Shown here: piece after piece, positions 47,538 through 60,003 of the stretch | How the letters are laid out: each line of letters opens with the position of its first letter | How positions within the stretch are numbered: the stretch's first letter is position 1 | From: Budorcas taxicolor | Lineage: Eukaryota > Chordata > Mammalia > Artiodactyla > Bovidae | Length of the DNA: 64,000 bases | Direction of reading: 5' to 3' | NCBI RefSeq assembly: GCF_023091745.1 | Contig: NC_068915.1 | Span: forward strand, 57,160,001-57,224,000 | Notes under the pieces: generated by a model | What the model was told of the DNA's origin: nothing | Database searches by the model: none | What the model saw: the letters and a program-made list of their open reading frames with translations, nothing else | Made by a program: the position numbers and the translations under genes

Positions 47538-47649
47538 AGGACTTCCCTTAATCACTAATGGTCCAGTGGTTTATGCCATAACTAAGAGTCCACATGTTGC
47601 AACCAATACCTGGGGCAGCCAAATTGAAAAGAAAAAAAAAAAAAAAAAG
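47538..47649 (+). mobile_element. CHR-type SINE fragment with A-rich tail
   Basis: 'aaggacttccctta...aatggtccagtggttta', 'aagagtccacatgttgcaacc' and 'gggcagccaaattg' are followed by an interrupted A run. Part of the middle is deleted. Confidence 0.7.
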
Positions 47650-47654
47650 CCAAA

Positions 47655-48585
47655 ATTAAACTTTTCCAGCTGAAATCCTCCAGATATTATAGTTCTAAGA
47701 TAGGTTCCATTAATAAATAACGAGCACCACCAAAAAAAGTTAGAATGGGCAAACATTAAAAAATATTGTTTAAAAAAAAGAAAAGCTAGTTATCTCACAG
47801 AAGCCAAAATAGCACCATTTGGTTAATTGTTGCTAATATGTAAAATGTTTCCACAATAAATTTTTAATACTAATACATAAGCTACTTTCACAGTGTAACT
47901 CACTATTTCACAGCTTATGTAAAGTAGCACTTTATATGGTTAAAAGAATTACAAAGAAAGTCAACTGGAGAGCAGTTAGCCTCCTTATAACTTAATTGGT
48001 AAAAAAAATTTTTTCACTTAAAACAAGGACTGCAACAACTTAGCTTAGTGGAGCTGTGGAGACAAAAATGATTAAAATTTTCAGAGAAAAAGGGTCCTTC
48101 GTTGGTGAGCTGGCTTTACAGATCGACGTGTTCCAAAAGCATCAGCAGTTGTCATGAGTCGTATGCTGACCATTGGACAACATGGGTGATAGAAAGCTGG
48201 GGTGGAAAAGCAAAAGTAAGGTCTTCTACAAACTCTTGGTATTTAGGAGACACAGTCCACTAGATCTTAACAGAAAATTCAAGACTCTTAGCACTGAAAC
48301 ACTTTAGTTCAAAGCAAACTGAATCAAACTGTAACCCAGTTGCACCCAGTTCAAATATTGAATGGACTGACATGATTAGATTCTCACCTTATCTGTCTAA
48401 CATAGGAAAATAAACCCCTCAATAAAAGTTCTTTTAAATCAATGCCCAGAATACAATGAAAATTACAGAATGTGCAAAGAATCAAGAAAACATGCATAAA
48501 AAGTTTTAAAAAGTATACAATAGAAGTCAGTCCCAAGGTGAGCAAGATGATGGAATGGGCAATCAAAAACTGTTAAAAATACATC
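47655..48585. other. Intronic DNA, nothing recognised
   Basis: A-rich towards 48480. No family or exon assigned with confidence. Confidence 0.4.
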
Positions 48586-48589
48586 AATG

Positions 48590-49200
48590 ACAATTAAAGA
48601 CAGGTAAATTAATGAGATTAATTTCAACAAAGAAATGAAATCTAAAAAATTGATATTTTAGAACAGACACAAGATCTAAAATTAAAAATGTATTTGATGG
48701 GATTTAACAGAAGATTGAACATAAGACTGAATTAATGAACTCAGAGAAAAGTCAATAGAAAATATTCAAACTGAAATACAGATTTTTAAAAATAGTAAAA
48801 GCAGAGTGAAGCAGAAGAGACATGTGAGCCACAGTCAGTCTCACATAAGAGTAACTGGAGTCCCAGAAAAAGGAGAATGGGGAAAGTGAGAATTTTTCCA
48901 AAAATGTTTAAAGACATCAACCCATATAGATTCAAAAAGCTCAGTAAACTGTAAGCAAAAAAATTGCATCTGAGTTTGGACAGAGGAGCCTGGCAGTCTA
49001 CAGTCCATGGGATCTCAAAGAGTTGAACACGACCGAGTGCATGAGCATACACATTATAGTAAATGCTGAAAACAAAAAATAAAGGAAAAAATTAAAAGCT
49101 ATCAAAAGGAAGAAAAACATTGCCTGCACAAAAACAACAGATTTTCAGCTGATTTTTAATATGGAAGCTTTAGAAATCAAAAGACAATAGAAAGCCCCAA
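48590..49200 (+). mobile_element. L1 ORF1-region relic, interrupted by Bov-A
   Basis: 'ggagtcccagaaaaaggagaatgggg', 'tttccaaaaatgtttaaagacatcaacccatatagattc' and later 'aaaacaacagattttcagctgatttttaa' follow the order of the L1 ORF1 end. A Bov-A fragment lies at 48974-49050. Diverged, no open frame. Confidence 0.55.
48974..49050 (+). mobile_element. Bov-A SINE fragment
   Basis: About 75 bp of BovB-derived tail (GGACAGAGGAGCCTGGCAG ... AACACGACCGAGTG) inside the L1 relic. Confidence 0.82.
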
Positions 49201-49204
49201 ATGT

Positions 49205-50145
49205 TTTGGAGACAAGATGGCAGAGTAGAAAGCCCTCCTCTCATAAGCACACCAAAATCAGTGACTGAGAACAACTATCAGTAAAAAAGACTGGGATCTG
49301 TTAACAACAACAACAAAAAACTCTGCATCCAAAGACAAAGGTGAGACCACTAGCTGGTAGGAGGGGGACACTTGCAATATAATCTCATCCCACACCACCC
49401 AAGGGAGCAGCCTGCAAACTGGAGAATAAGTATAGCCACAAGTTCTCCCATGAGAGAACAGTGAGCACCCAGGCTCCCCAGCCTACAGTTCTAGCTTCCA
49501 GAGGAGGAGCCCCCAGAGTGTTCAGCTTTCAGAGCTAGCAGGGCTTCATCGCGGGAGCACCCCAGGACAGGGGGAAACAGACTCCACTCTTGGAGAGTGC
49601 ACACAAGATCTCACATGCACCAGCACCCAGGGCCGAAGCAGTAACCACAGGAGCCTAGGCTAGACCTGCCTGCTAGTCTTGGAGAGGCTCCAGGGAAGGC
49701 AGACTGGGGGGACATGGGGAAGGGTGGCATGGAGCTATGGCTCTCTCAGGCGTCAAAAAAGCTGGTGGCAGAAATAGTGGGGAACCTAGGTAAACTCTAA
49801 CTAGAGGCAGACATTTTGGATTCTGGGCACCAAGACCTGGCCCTACCCAACAGCCTGTAACCTCCAATGCTGGGATGCCTCAGCCAGTAGAGCTGGAACC
49901 AATAGAGCAGGAACATAGCCCTACCTATCAGCAGACAGGCAGCCTAAAGACTTCCTGAGCCCACAACCACCTCTAGACACACCCCTGCTCACCAGAAGGC
50001 CAAGACCCACCACCACCCACCAGAAAACCTTCACAAGCCTCTAGACCAGCCTCATCCAACTAGGGGCAGACATCAGAAACAAGAAAACTACAGGCCTACA
50101 GACCTGAGTCCACAAACACAAGTCAGAACCTACCCTGGGACTGGC
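49205..50145 (+). mobile_element. L1 5'-UTR-like, G/C-rich segment
   Basis: It begins 'ttttggagacaagatggcagagtagaaagccc', typical of the start of mammalian L1 5' UTRs, and continues as C/A-rich sequence with recurring 'cccaggctccccagcc' and 'cacccaccagaa' pieces. It is followed directly by a BovB. Confidence 0.6.
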
Positions 50146-50149
50146 TGGT

Positions 50150-52005
50150 CTCTGGACCTAAGAAAAGCTGAAGGCAAAGGAGAAAAGGAAAGGTATACCA
50201 TTTGAATGCAGAGTTCTAAAGAATAGCAAGGAGAGATAGGAAACCCTTCCTCAGTGATCAGTGCAAAGAAATAGAGGAAAACAATACAATGGGAAAGACT
50301 AGAGATCTCTTCAAGAAAATTAGAGATACCAAGGGAACATTTCATGCAAAGATGGGCACAATAAAGGACAGAAATGGTATGGACCTAACAGAAGCAGAAG
50401 ATATTAAGAAGAGATGGCAAGAACACACAGAAGAACTGTACAAAAAAGATCTTCACGACCCAGATAATCACAATGGTGTGATCACTCACCTAGAGCCAGA
50501 CATACTGGAATGTGAAATCAAGTGGGCCTTAGGAAGCATCACTATGAGCAAAGCTAGTGGAGGTGATGGAATTCCAGTTGAACTATTTCAAATCCTAAAA
50601 GATGATGCTGTGAAAGTGCTGCACGCAATATGCCACCAAATTTGGAAAACTCAGCAGTGGCCACAGGACTGGAAAAGGTCAGTTTTCATTCCAATTCCAA
50701 AGAAAGGCAATGCCAAAGAATACTCAAACTACCACATAATTGCACTCATCTCACATGCTAGCAAAGTAATGCTCAAAATTCTCCAAGACAGGCTTCAACA
50801 GTACATGAACTGTGAACTTCCAGATGTCCTACCTGGATTTAGAAAAGGCTGAGGAACCGGAGATCAAATTACCAACATCCGCTGGATCATCAAAAAAGCA
50901 AGAGAGTTCCAGAAAAACATCTATTTCTGCTTTATTGACTATGCCAAAGCCTTTGACTGTGTGGATCACAATAAACTGTAGAAAATTCTGAAGGAGATGG
51001 GAATACCAGACCACCTGACCTGCCTCTTGAGAAGTCTGTATGCAGGTCAGGAAGCAACAGTTAGAACTGGACATGGAACAACAAACTGGTTCCAAGTAGG
51101 AAAAGGAGTACATCAGGGCTGTATATTGTTACCCTGCTTAGTCAACTTACATGCAGAGTACATCATGAGAAACACTGGGCTGGAGGAACCACAAGCTGGA
51201 ATCAAGATTGCTGGGAGAAATATCAATAACCTCAGATATGCAGATGACACCACCCTTATGGCAAAAAAAGAAGAATTCAAGAGCCTCTTGATGAAAGTGA
51301 AAGAGGAGAGTGAAAAAGTTGGCTTAAAGCTCAACATTCAGAAAACGAAGATCATGGCATCTGGTTCCATCACTTCATGGCAAGTACATGGGTAAGCAAT
51401 GGAAACAAGGACAGACTTTATTTTTGGGGGCTCCAAAATCACTGCAGATGGTTACTGCAGCCATGAAATTAAAAGACACTTACTCCTTGGAAGAAAAGTT
51501 ATGACCGACCTAGATAGCATATTAAAAAGCAGAGACATTACTTGGCCATCAAAGGTCCATCTAGTCAAAGCTATGGTTTTTCCAGTAGTCATGTATGGAT
51601 GTGAGAGTTGGACTATAAAGAAAGCTGAGCATCAAATAATTGATGCTTTTGAACTGCGGTGTTGGAGAAGACTCTTGAGGATCCCTTGGACTGCAAGGAG
51701 ATCCAACCAGTCCATCCTAAAGGAAATCAGTCCTGAATATTCATTGGAAGGATGATGCTGAAGCTGAAACTCCAATACTTTGGCCACCTGATGTGAAGAA
51801 GTGACTCATTTGAAAAGATCCTGATGCTGGAAAAGATTGAGGGCAGGAGGAGAAGGGGACGACAGAAGATGAGATGTTGGATGGCATCACCGACTGCATG
51901 GACATGAGTTTGAGTGAACTCCAGGAGTTGGTGATGGACAGGGAAGCCTGGCATGCTGCAGTCCATGGGGTCGCAAAGGGTCGGACACAACTGAGCAACT
52001 GAACT
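50150..52005 (+). mobile_element. BovB LINE, about 1.9 kb, plus strand, not inverted
   Basis: It covers the linker, the whole RT and the 3' tail (GAGCAACTGAACTGAAC). Frame 50289-50852 gives the linker and N-terminal RT (GDGIPVELFQILKDDAVKV, WKRSVFIPIPKKGNAKEYSN) up to a TGA at 50849 after PGFRKG. Another stop breaks DHNKL, and frame 50997-51395 carries RYADDTTLMA. A third frame, 51399-51755, carries the thumb. Three or more disabling lesions. It is useful as the uninverted reference for the copy at 36178-39223. Confidence 0.93.
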
Positions 52006-52360
52006 GAACATCTGTTCTTCTGAAATTATTCCAAAAATTGCATAAGAAGAAATTTCAAATTGATTCTGTGAGAATACCGTCAGCCTGATACCAAAACCCA
52101 GAAATACCACAAAAAAGGAAATTACAGGCCAACATAACTGATGAACGTAGACACAGAAATCCTCAACAAAATACTAGTAAACCAAATCCAACAATACATT
52201 TAAGGATAATACATCATGATCAAGAGGGATTTATCCCAGGGATGCAAGGATTTTTCAGTATCTACAAATCAATCAGTCTGATGCACCACTTTAACAAATT
52301 AAATGGAAAGTATATGACACAATAGATGCAGAAAAACCTTTTGATAAAATTCAACACACA

Positions 52361-53241
52361 CAGTAAGTCCCCTAGATAGAGATGAGTTCCATTTCAGAGC
52401 ATGTTTGTGAGTCCATTTTGTTCATAAGTACAACAAAGTGAGCAACTGCAGTACCCAGCTAATACAAATCATCTATATAGTACTGTACTTAATACGTTTA
52501 TAATGCTTTTCACACAAATAATACATGAAAAGGAAAAGTAAAACCCATTTTAAGCTTACAGTACCGTACCTTGACAAGGACAGTAATACAGTACAATGGC
52601 TGGCATATAGGAGCTGGCATCGAGTGAGCAGGCAAGAAGAGCTACTGAATGGAGTAGAGGAGATAGGAGATGGTAGTGCTGAAGGACTGTCAGCAATAGG
52701 AAGCGCAGGGCAAGCTACATTGTCATTCACGCCTGATGCTGAGGGCACAGGTTCTGGTTTCTTGCTGGATTTACTTCTATCTACCCTCTTGAATAAACAA
52801 TCCAGTGACGGCTTGGTAGTATCTCTTTTTCTTGTCCTAGATGACATGGCAGCCCTGGGTTGTATTCTGAATGGCTGCTACAACCTTTGGGTACTGTTCT
52901 ATATAGTGGGTCCTGTGCCTCCAAACTAAGTGACTCCTCAAATAAAGACAATTCCCATGCCCATGCCATTCCCTGCATCGTGAATCTCCTCAGTTCTTCA
53001 GCAGTACCAGCTTCATCACTGCCGCTTTGACGCTTGCTTCTGGACATCTTGGGTTTGAAATAAAGATACTCTACTTCTCCGTGCTGTACAGCAGAGGACA
53101 CAAAACACAACCACTTGGAGTGGGTCACACATGTAACAGTGTACACCGGATGTGAACTGATTTACGTGATTGGACCTGCAAATACACATTTGCATCTTTG
53201 AAAGGTCACGACTTGAAGGTTTATATGTAGGGGACTTACTG
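52361..53241 (-). mobile_element. Tigger/pogo-like DNA transposon with terminal inverted repeats
   Basis: CAGTAAGTCCCCTA at 52361-52374 is exactly inverted as TAGGGGACTTACTG at 53228-53241, delimiting an 881-bp element inside the L1. The interior repeats strings such as 'acagtaccgtaccttgacaagg...acagtaatacagtac'. A clean flanking TA duplication is not visible (CA left, AA right), perhaps mutated. The family is inferred from TIR style and the antisense protein remnant. Confidence 0.75.
52473..53146 (-). pseudogene. C-terminal transposase remnant of the Tigger-like element
   Basis: Two minus-strand frames run in the same direction. The upstream one (52781-53146) contains SRSKRQSGSDEAGTAEELR and LFEESLSLEAQDP. 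The downstream one (52473-52847) contains KPSLDCLFKRVDRSKSSKK and EPVPSASGVND, then a Ser/Pro-rich tail. This resembles the low-complexity C-terminus of a jerky/Tigger-type transposase. The DDE catalytic core and CENP-B-like DNA-binding domain are absent, so it is an internally deleted, non-autonomous derivative. A frameshift separates the two frames. Confidence 0.55.
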
Positions 53242-53299
53242 AATATTTCTGATAAAAATTCTCTATAAGGTGGCCATAGAGAGAGTCTATCTTAACATA

Positions 53300-53690
53300 A
53301 AGTTGGACCATAAGGAAAGCTGAGCGGCGAAGAATTGATACTTTCAAATTGTGGTGTTGGAGAAGACTCTTGAGAGTCCCTTAGAGATCAAACCAGTCAA
53401 TCCTAAAGAAAATCAACTCTGAATATTCACTGAAAGGACTGATGCTGAAGCTGAAGCTCCAGTCCTTTGGCCACCTGATGTGAAGAGCCGACTCATTGGA
53501 AAAGATCCTGTTACTGGGAGAGATCGAAGGTAAAAGGAGAAGGGGTCAGCAGAAGATGAAGTTAGATAGCATCATCAACTCAATGGATATAAATTTGAGC
53601 AAACTGGGAGATAGTAGAGGACAGGGGCGCCTGGTATGCTGCTGTTCATTGGGTCACAAAGAATCAGACATGACTTCATGATAACAACAC
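53300..53690 (+). mobile_element. BovB 3' end inserted in L1
   Basis: It begins at the RT C-terminus ('gttggaccataaggaaagctgagcg') and ends 'catgacttcatgataacaac'. It is 5'-truncated and diverged, with several small deletions. Flanks 'ttaacataa' and 'tcaacaaaata' are a weak target duplication that matches the interrupted L1 sequence. Confidence 0.88.
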
Positions 53691-54799
53691 CTCAACAAAA
53701 TAAGGGCCATATATGACAAACCCATAGCTAACATCATACTCATCAGTGAAAAGCTACAAGTATTTCCTTCAAGATCAGTAACAAGATTAGGATGTCTACC
53801 CTCTCCACTTTCATTCCACATAGTTTTGGAAGTTTTAGCCACAGCAATCAGAAAAGAAAAAGAAATAAAAGGATCTAAATTGGAAAAGAAGTGAAACATG
53901 CTCTTTGCAGATGATATACTACACGTAGAAAATCCTAAAGACACTACCAAAAAATTACTAGAGCTTGTCAATGAATTCAGTAAAGTTGCAGGATACAAAA
54001 TCAAAACACAGAAATCTGTTGCATTTCTAAACATTAACAATAAAAGATCACAAGAAGAAATAAAGGAAAAAATCCCATTTACAATTGCATCAAATAGAAG
54101 AAAATACCTAGGAATAAAACCTAAGGAGGCAAAAGACCTGTACTTCAAAAACTATAAGATGCTGATGAAAGAAATTGAAGATGACACAAATTGATTGAAA
54201 GATATACTGTGTTCTTGAATTGGAAGAATCCATATTGTCAAAATGACTATACTACCCAAGGCAATCTATAATTTAATGCAATTCCTATCAAATTACCAAT
54301 GGCATTTTTCACAGAACTAGAACAAAAACTTTTTAAATTCGTGTGGAAATGTAAAAGTCTCCAAATGGCCAAAGTAATCTTGAGAAAGAAAAACAGCTGG
54401 AGGACTCAACCTCCCTGACTTCAGACTACACTACAAAGCTACAATCATCAAGACAGTACATTACTGGTACAAAAACAGGGGGAAATCAATGGAACAAGAT
54501 AGAAAGCCCAGAAATAAACCCATGCAGTTATGGTCATAGTCTATGACAAAGGAGGCAGGAATATACAATGGAGAAAAACCAGTGTCTTTAATTAGTGGTG
54601 CTGGTCAAACTGGACAGCTGCATGTAAAAGAATGAAATTAGAGCATTCTCTAACACCATACACAAAAATAAATTCAAAATAGATTAAAAACCTGAATGTA
54701 AGACCAGATACTATAAAACCCCAAGAGGAAAACGCAGACAAGACACTCTTTCACATAAATTGCAGCAATATCTTTTTTGATCCATTTCCTACAGTAATG

Positions 54800-54929
54800 T
54801 GGAGAAGGAAATAGCAAACCACTCCAGTACTCTTGCCTGGAAAATTCCATGGATGGAGGAGTCTGGTGGGCTGCAGCCCATGGGTTCACAAAGAGTCAGG
54901 CATGACTAAGCAATGAACACACACACACA
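54800..54929 (+). mobile_element. Bov-A SINE monomer, 11-bp target duplication
   Basis: One BovB-derived monomer ending in a CA run. CTACAGTAATG is exactly repeated at 54789-54799 and 54930-54940. It is inserted in the L1 ORF2 3' part. Confidence 0.95.
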
Positions 54930-56017
54930 CTACAGTAATGGAAATAAAAGTAAAAATAAACAAGTGGGACCTAATTGAACTTTAAGATTTTTGCACAACA
55001 ACAACAACAAAAAAAAAACCATAAACAAAATGAAAACATCTACAGAATTAGAAGATATTTGCAAATGATGCAACTGACAAGGGATTCATATTCAAAATAT
55101 ACAAATAGCTGATATGCCTCAATATCAGAAAAAAAAAAATCAAAAAATGGCAGAAGATCTAAATAGACATTTCTCCAAAGAAAGCATATAAAAGGCACAT
55201 GAAAAGATGCTTGATGTCACTAATTACTAGAGAAATGCAAATCAAAACTACAGTGAGGTATCACCTCATATCAGTCAGAATAGCCATCATCAAAAAACCT
55301 ACAAATAATAAATGCTGGAGAGGATGTGGAGACAAAGGAATCCTCATGCACGGTTAGTGGGACTGTAAACTGGTGCGGCCACTATGGAGAACAGTATGGA
55401 GGATCCTTAAAAAACTAAAAATAGAGCCACTGTATGAACCTGCAATCCCACTCCTGAGTATACATCTGGAGAAAAACAGGGTCCAATAGATACATGCACC
55501 CCAGTGTTCGTTGCAGCACTGTTTACAATCTAAATATCCATCAACAGATGAATTGATAAAGAATATTGTAGTACAATGGAATATTACTCAGTTTAAAAAG
55601 GAATGAAATAATGACATTTGCAGCGACATATATGAGCCTAGAGATTATCATACTAAGTGAAGTAAATCAGACAAATATCATGATATCACTTACATGTGGA
55701 ATATTGGGGAAAAAAGATACAAATGAACTTATTTCCAAAATAGGAAGAGATTCACGGACATAAAAAACAAACATGTGGTTACCAAAGGGAAAAGGAGGAT
55801 GGGGAAGGGATAACTGGGAGGTTGGGATTAACATATACATGCTGCTGTATATTAAATAGATAACCAACAAAGACCTACTACATGGCACAGGAAACTACAC
55901 TCAATATTTCCTAATAACATTTAAGGGAAGGTTATTAGAATTGTGCTATACACCTGAAACTAACATGATATCATAAATCATCTATACTTCAATTTTTTTT
56001 AAAAAAGTAAAAAGATA

Positions 56018-56114
56018 CTTTATTTATTATTTATTTATTTATTTATTTTACAATACTGTATTGGTTTTGCCATACATTGACTTGAATCCACCACGGGTGT
56101 ACATGCTTTCCCAG
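56018..56114 (-). mobile_element. Short bovine-type L1 3' end, reverse, with (TTTA)n
   Basis: A (TTTA)n run passes into 'caatactgtattggttttgccatacattgac' and 'gaatccaccacgggtgtacatg', the reverse of the young ruminant L1 3' UTR. AAAGATA flanks it at 56011-56017 and 56115-56121. It is severely 5'-truncated (about 97 bp). Confidence 0.8.
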
Positions 56115-56544
56115 AAAGATATTTTAAAATGTTTAAAAATAATGGAATGTCAGATTTAAAGAGCTAAAGAAAAATACAAACTAGATTCCTATACCTATTC
56201 AAAGTATCCTGCAGAAGTGAAGACAAAACTAAGATATTTACAGACAAAAAGTTTGTCTTCAGCTACCCACATTTAAATAAAAGCTAAAAGATTATTTTCT
56301 GCCTTTGTGATAATGACCATAGATAGAAGCTCAAATTCCTAAGAAGGAATTAAGAGTGCTGAGAAGGGTAATATGAAAGAATATTGACTTATAAACTATA
56401 GAAATAATGCTTTGTAGAGATTATAACATATAAGGAAGTAAGATATTTGGCAGTTCTTTTAAAGATAGTCTTATGTTATTTGGGAAAGGATAAAAATTAC
56501 AAATTTAGACTGAACTGTACTAAGAATGAGTGCTATAATATTCC

Positions 56545-56568
56545 TATATATATATATATGTATATATA
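56545..56568. repeat. (TA)n microsatellite
   Basis: An alternating TA tract of about 24 bp, interrupted once by TG. Confidence 0.75.
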
Positions 56569-58312
56569 GGAGACACACTAAAAGAGATACAAAAAGATGT
56601 AAATAAAAATTCATGGCAGAGATCCAACAAAATAACAACAATAATTCCTTTAAAAGAAAAATGGAAAAGAAGAATAAAGAATGGATGGGGAAGATGGAGG
56701 AGCAGGATACCACTGAGCTCACCGCCTCTCACAGAAATACCAGAATTACAGCTAATGATGAGAAAGACTACCCACACAAGTAGTTTAACACCAGCTCTGG
56801 GACCCCTGGGCCCTGCAGCCAGAGACCCCAGGCCCCAGCTCTGCCTGCTAGTGGGCTGGCACTAGCAGTAAGTCCCAGTTTCATTCACCAGTGGACAGGC
56901 AAAGTAGTGGGGTTTCCTGGTCCCAGTCCTTCCCACCAGTGGTTGGTCACCATCACCAGGACCATGACAGCCCCACAGCCTGACTTGTCAAGAATCAAAA
57001 CACATACCAGCAAGCTGGCACTCTCCCAGGGAGCCCCCATGGCTCTGACTGACCATAAGCAGGCCAGTTCCAGCACTGAGACACCTTGGGCCCCTAAGTA
57101 AGTGTCCTCAGGATCCAGCCACACTCACCAGAGAAGCTAACACCAGCTTTAAGAACCCCAGGGCTCTGCAGCCAGAAACCCCGCGACCCAGGCCCACCAG
57201 CCAGTGAGCCAGCAGTAGCCCTGGGAACCCCTGCCCCAGTCTCTGGTCCTGACTACCAGCAGGTCAACACCAGCACTGAGTTACCATGGATTCATCACAG
57301 TCCTCAACCCTGGGATCCAGTTACACCAGCCAACCAGCACAAGCTTTAAGAATACTGAAACCTTCAGCCAGATATGTCAGGAACCAGCCCCACCCACAAG
57401 CAGTCCAATACTAGATCTGGAAACCCCTGCTTTGTAACCACCCACCCCAAAACGTGACTCCACCCAACAGTGAGTCACAAGTAGCCCAGGGACCCTGCCC
57501 CCAGGGTCACAATCCAGTCCGGCCAACCAGTGGCTGGCAGCATCTGAACAAGGTAGGGCCTGGCAATCAACCAAACCAGGGGCCAGTCACAGCTACCAGA
57601 CCTCCCACAGTAATCAGCCCGCCACAACAGAAGAACCCATATAGCCTCTTAGGGCTACCCCTAGGGTATATAGTATAGAGTGTATAGTTCTGGTGACCAG
57701 AGAGGAATGTGCTGCTGGGAAACATAGTCAGGAACCATAACCTATCAGATGCATATAAAGACAAATAGCAAATTAAGCAAAACAAGATGACAGAGGACCA
57801 TGTTCAAATTAAGGATAAATATCCCAGAAGAAGAACTAAGTAAAGTCGAGATGGGCAATCTACTCAGTAAAGTGTTGAAGATAATGATTAAAATGATGAT
57901 CAAAAAACTCAGGAGAAGAATGGATGAACAGAATGAGAAGTCAGATGTATTTAACAAAGAATTAAAAAATAAAGAGAGGAACCAAAGAATATAATAATTG
58001 AAATTTAAAAATACACTAAAAGGGATCAACAGTAGACTAAATGATACAAAGCAATGGGTCAGCGAGCTTAAAAATAGAGTAATGGAGCCACTGAACAGAA
58101 AAAGAAAATGAATGAGAACAGGTGCAGTGACCTCTGGGACAATACCAATTGTACTAACATTTGCATTATAGGGTCCCCAAAGGAGAAGTGAGAGAGAAAG
58201 GGGCAGAACATATTTGAAGACATAATACCTGAAAACTTCCCTAACTTGGGAAAGGAGACATTCCAGACAGGATCAGCACAAAGGGGCCAAACCAAGACAC
58301 ATTGTAATTGTT

Positions 58313-58895
58313 GTTCAGACGCTAAGTCATGTGAGACTCTCCGTGACCTCATGAACTGCAGCATGCCAGGCTTCCTTGTCCTTCAGTGTCTCCCAGAGTT
58401 GGCTCAAACTCATGTCTACTGAGTCAGTGATGCCACCCAACCATCTCATCTTCTCCTGCCCACAATCTTTCCCAGGGTGTTTTCCAGTGAATTGGCTCTT
58501 CCCAATAGGTGGCCAAAGGATTGGAGCTTCAGCATCAGTCCTTCCAATGAATATTCAAGGGTTGATTTCCTCTAGGATTGACTGGTTTGAACTCTTTGCA
58601 GTCCAAAGGACTGTGAAGAGTCTTCTCCAGCACCATAATTCAAAAGCATCAGTTCTTTGATGCCAGCCTTCTTTATGGTCCAACTTTTACATTTGTATGT
58701 GACTACTGGAAAAACCATAGCTTTGACTAGATGGACCTTTGTCAGTGAAGTGATGTCTCTGCTTTTTAATACACTATCTAGGTTTGTTGTAGCTGTCCTT
58801 CCAAGGAGCAAGTGTCTTAATATTGTGGCTGCAGTCACCATCCACAATGGTACTGGAATGCACAAAAATAAAATGTCACTGTTTACACTTTTTCC
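58313..58895 (-). mobile_element. BovB LINE fragment, minus strand, diverged
   Basis: From a degraded 3' tail ('gttcagacgctaagtcatgtgagactc') to the RT thumb region ('ggtactggaatgcacaaaaataaaatgtcac'). The thumb frame 58572-58898 (minus) still shows VHLVKAMVFPVVTYKCKSWT. It is more diverged than the other BovB copies here. Confidence 0.87.
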
Positions 58896-59789
58896 CAAAG
58901 TTAGTAGAAAGAAATCCTAAAGAATAGAACAGAAATAAATGAAATGGATACTAAAAGATAAATTTAGAAAAGATCAAGGAAATAAAGAGCTGGTCCTTTG
59001 AAAAGATAAAGTTGACAAACCTTTAGCCAGACTTATTAAGAAAAAGAGAGGGCCCAATAAAACCAGGAATGAAAAAAGGAGAAATTACAACTGGCACCAC
59101 GTAAAAACAAAAGATCATAATCAATTACTATGAACAACTATACTCCAATAAAACAGACAACCTAGAAGAAATGGACAAATTCCTAGAAATGTACAATCTC
59201 CCAAAACTGAACCAGGAAGAAACAGAAAATATGAGCAGATCATTTATCGGTAATGAAACAGAATCAGGAATGAAACAAACTCCCAACAAGCAAAGATCTG
59301 GGATCCATTGCCTTCACAGATGAATTCTACTAAACATTTAGAGAAGAGTTAACACCAATAGTTTGAGTTAGTTCCCAAACTATTCCAAAACATTGCAAAG
59401 CAAGGAAAGCTTCTGAACACATTCTGTGAAGCCAGTATCCAAAGATATCACACAAAAAAAGGAAGATACAGGCCAGGATCACTGATGAACACAGATGCAA
59501 AAATACTCAATAAAATATTAGCAAAATGATACCATAAAAGGATTGTACACCATGATCAAGTGGGATTTATACCAGGGATACAAGGAAGGTTCAATATACA
59601 CAAATCAATCAATGAGAGAAACCTTAAATAATAAAAATCATATGAACTTAATAGCTGTAGACAAGGTGTTTTGACAAAATTCAACATCCCATTTATAAAA
59701 AAAATTCTCCACCAAGTGGGTATAAATGGAACATATCTCAACATGATAATGAGAGATATATGATCATATATATGATATATGTTAAGCCC

Positions 59790-60003
59790 GGACTTCCTTC
59801 GTGGCTCAGTGGTAAAAAATCTGCCTGCAATGCAGGATACGCAGGTTTGATCACTGGGTCAGGAAGATTCCTCTGGAGAAGAAAATGACAACCCACTCCA
59901 GTATTCCTGCCTGGGAAATTCTATGGACAGAGGAGCCTGGTGGGCTACCGTGCATGGCATCGCAAAGGGTAAAAAGCGACTTAGTGACTAAACAACAACA
60001 GGA
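59790..60003 (+). mobile_element. Bov-tA SINE, 7-bp target duplication
   Basis: Head 'cggacttccttcgtggctcagtgg', tail 'gcgacttagtgactaaacaacaacagga'. TAAGCCC flanks it (59783-59789, 60004-60010). The L1 ORF2 continues on both sides. Confidence 0.93.

Larger units (their letters stand above)
52010..56005 (+). mobile_element. L1 ORF2 (RT to 3' end), plus strand, with nested insertions
   Basis: RT region text such as 'ggaaattacaggccaacat', 'ggatttatcccagggatgcaagg' and 'caaatcaatcagtctgatgcacc' comes first. After two insertions it resumes with the palm: frame 53898-54194 opens MLFADDILHVENPKD (an FADD RT motif) and reads on without a stop. The C-terminal and 3'-UTR parts follow to 'acctgaaactaacatgatatcataaatc' and an A-rich end near 56005. 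Nested inside are a DNA transposon (52361-53241), a BovB (53300-53690) and a Bov-A (54800-54929). Confidence 0.85.

Noticed and set aside
52525..52929. Plus-strand 134-codon frame in the TIR element
   Set aside because: The minus strand gives the transposase-like composition and motifs, so the plus frame is a shadow.
53654..54148. Minus-strand 164-codon hydrophobic frame, considered as a membrane protein
   Set aside because: It is the antisense of L1 ORF2 (FADD region on the plus strand); antisense of A-rich L1 gives F/L/S-rich translations.
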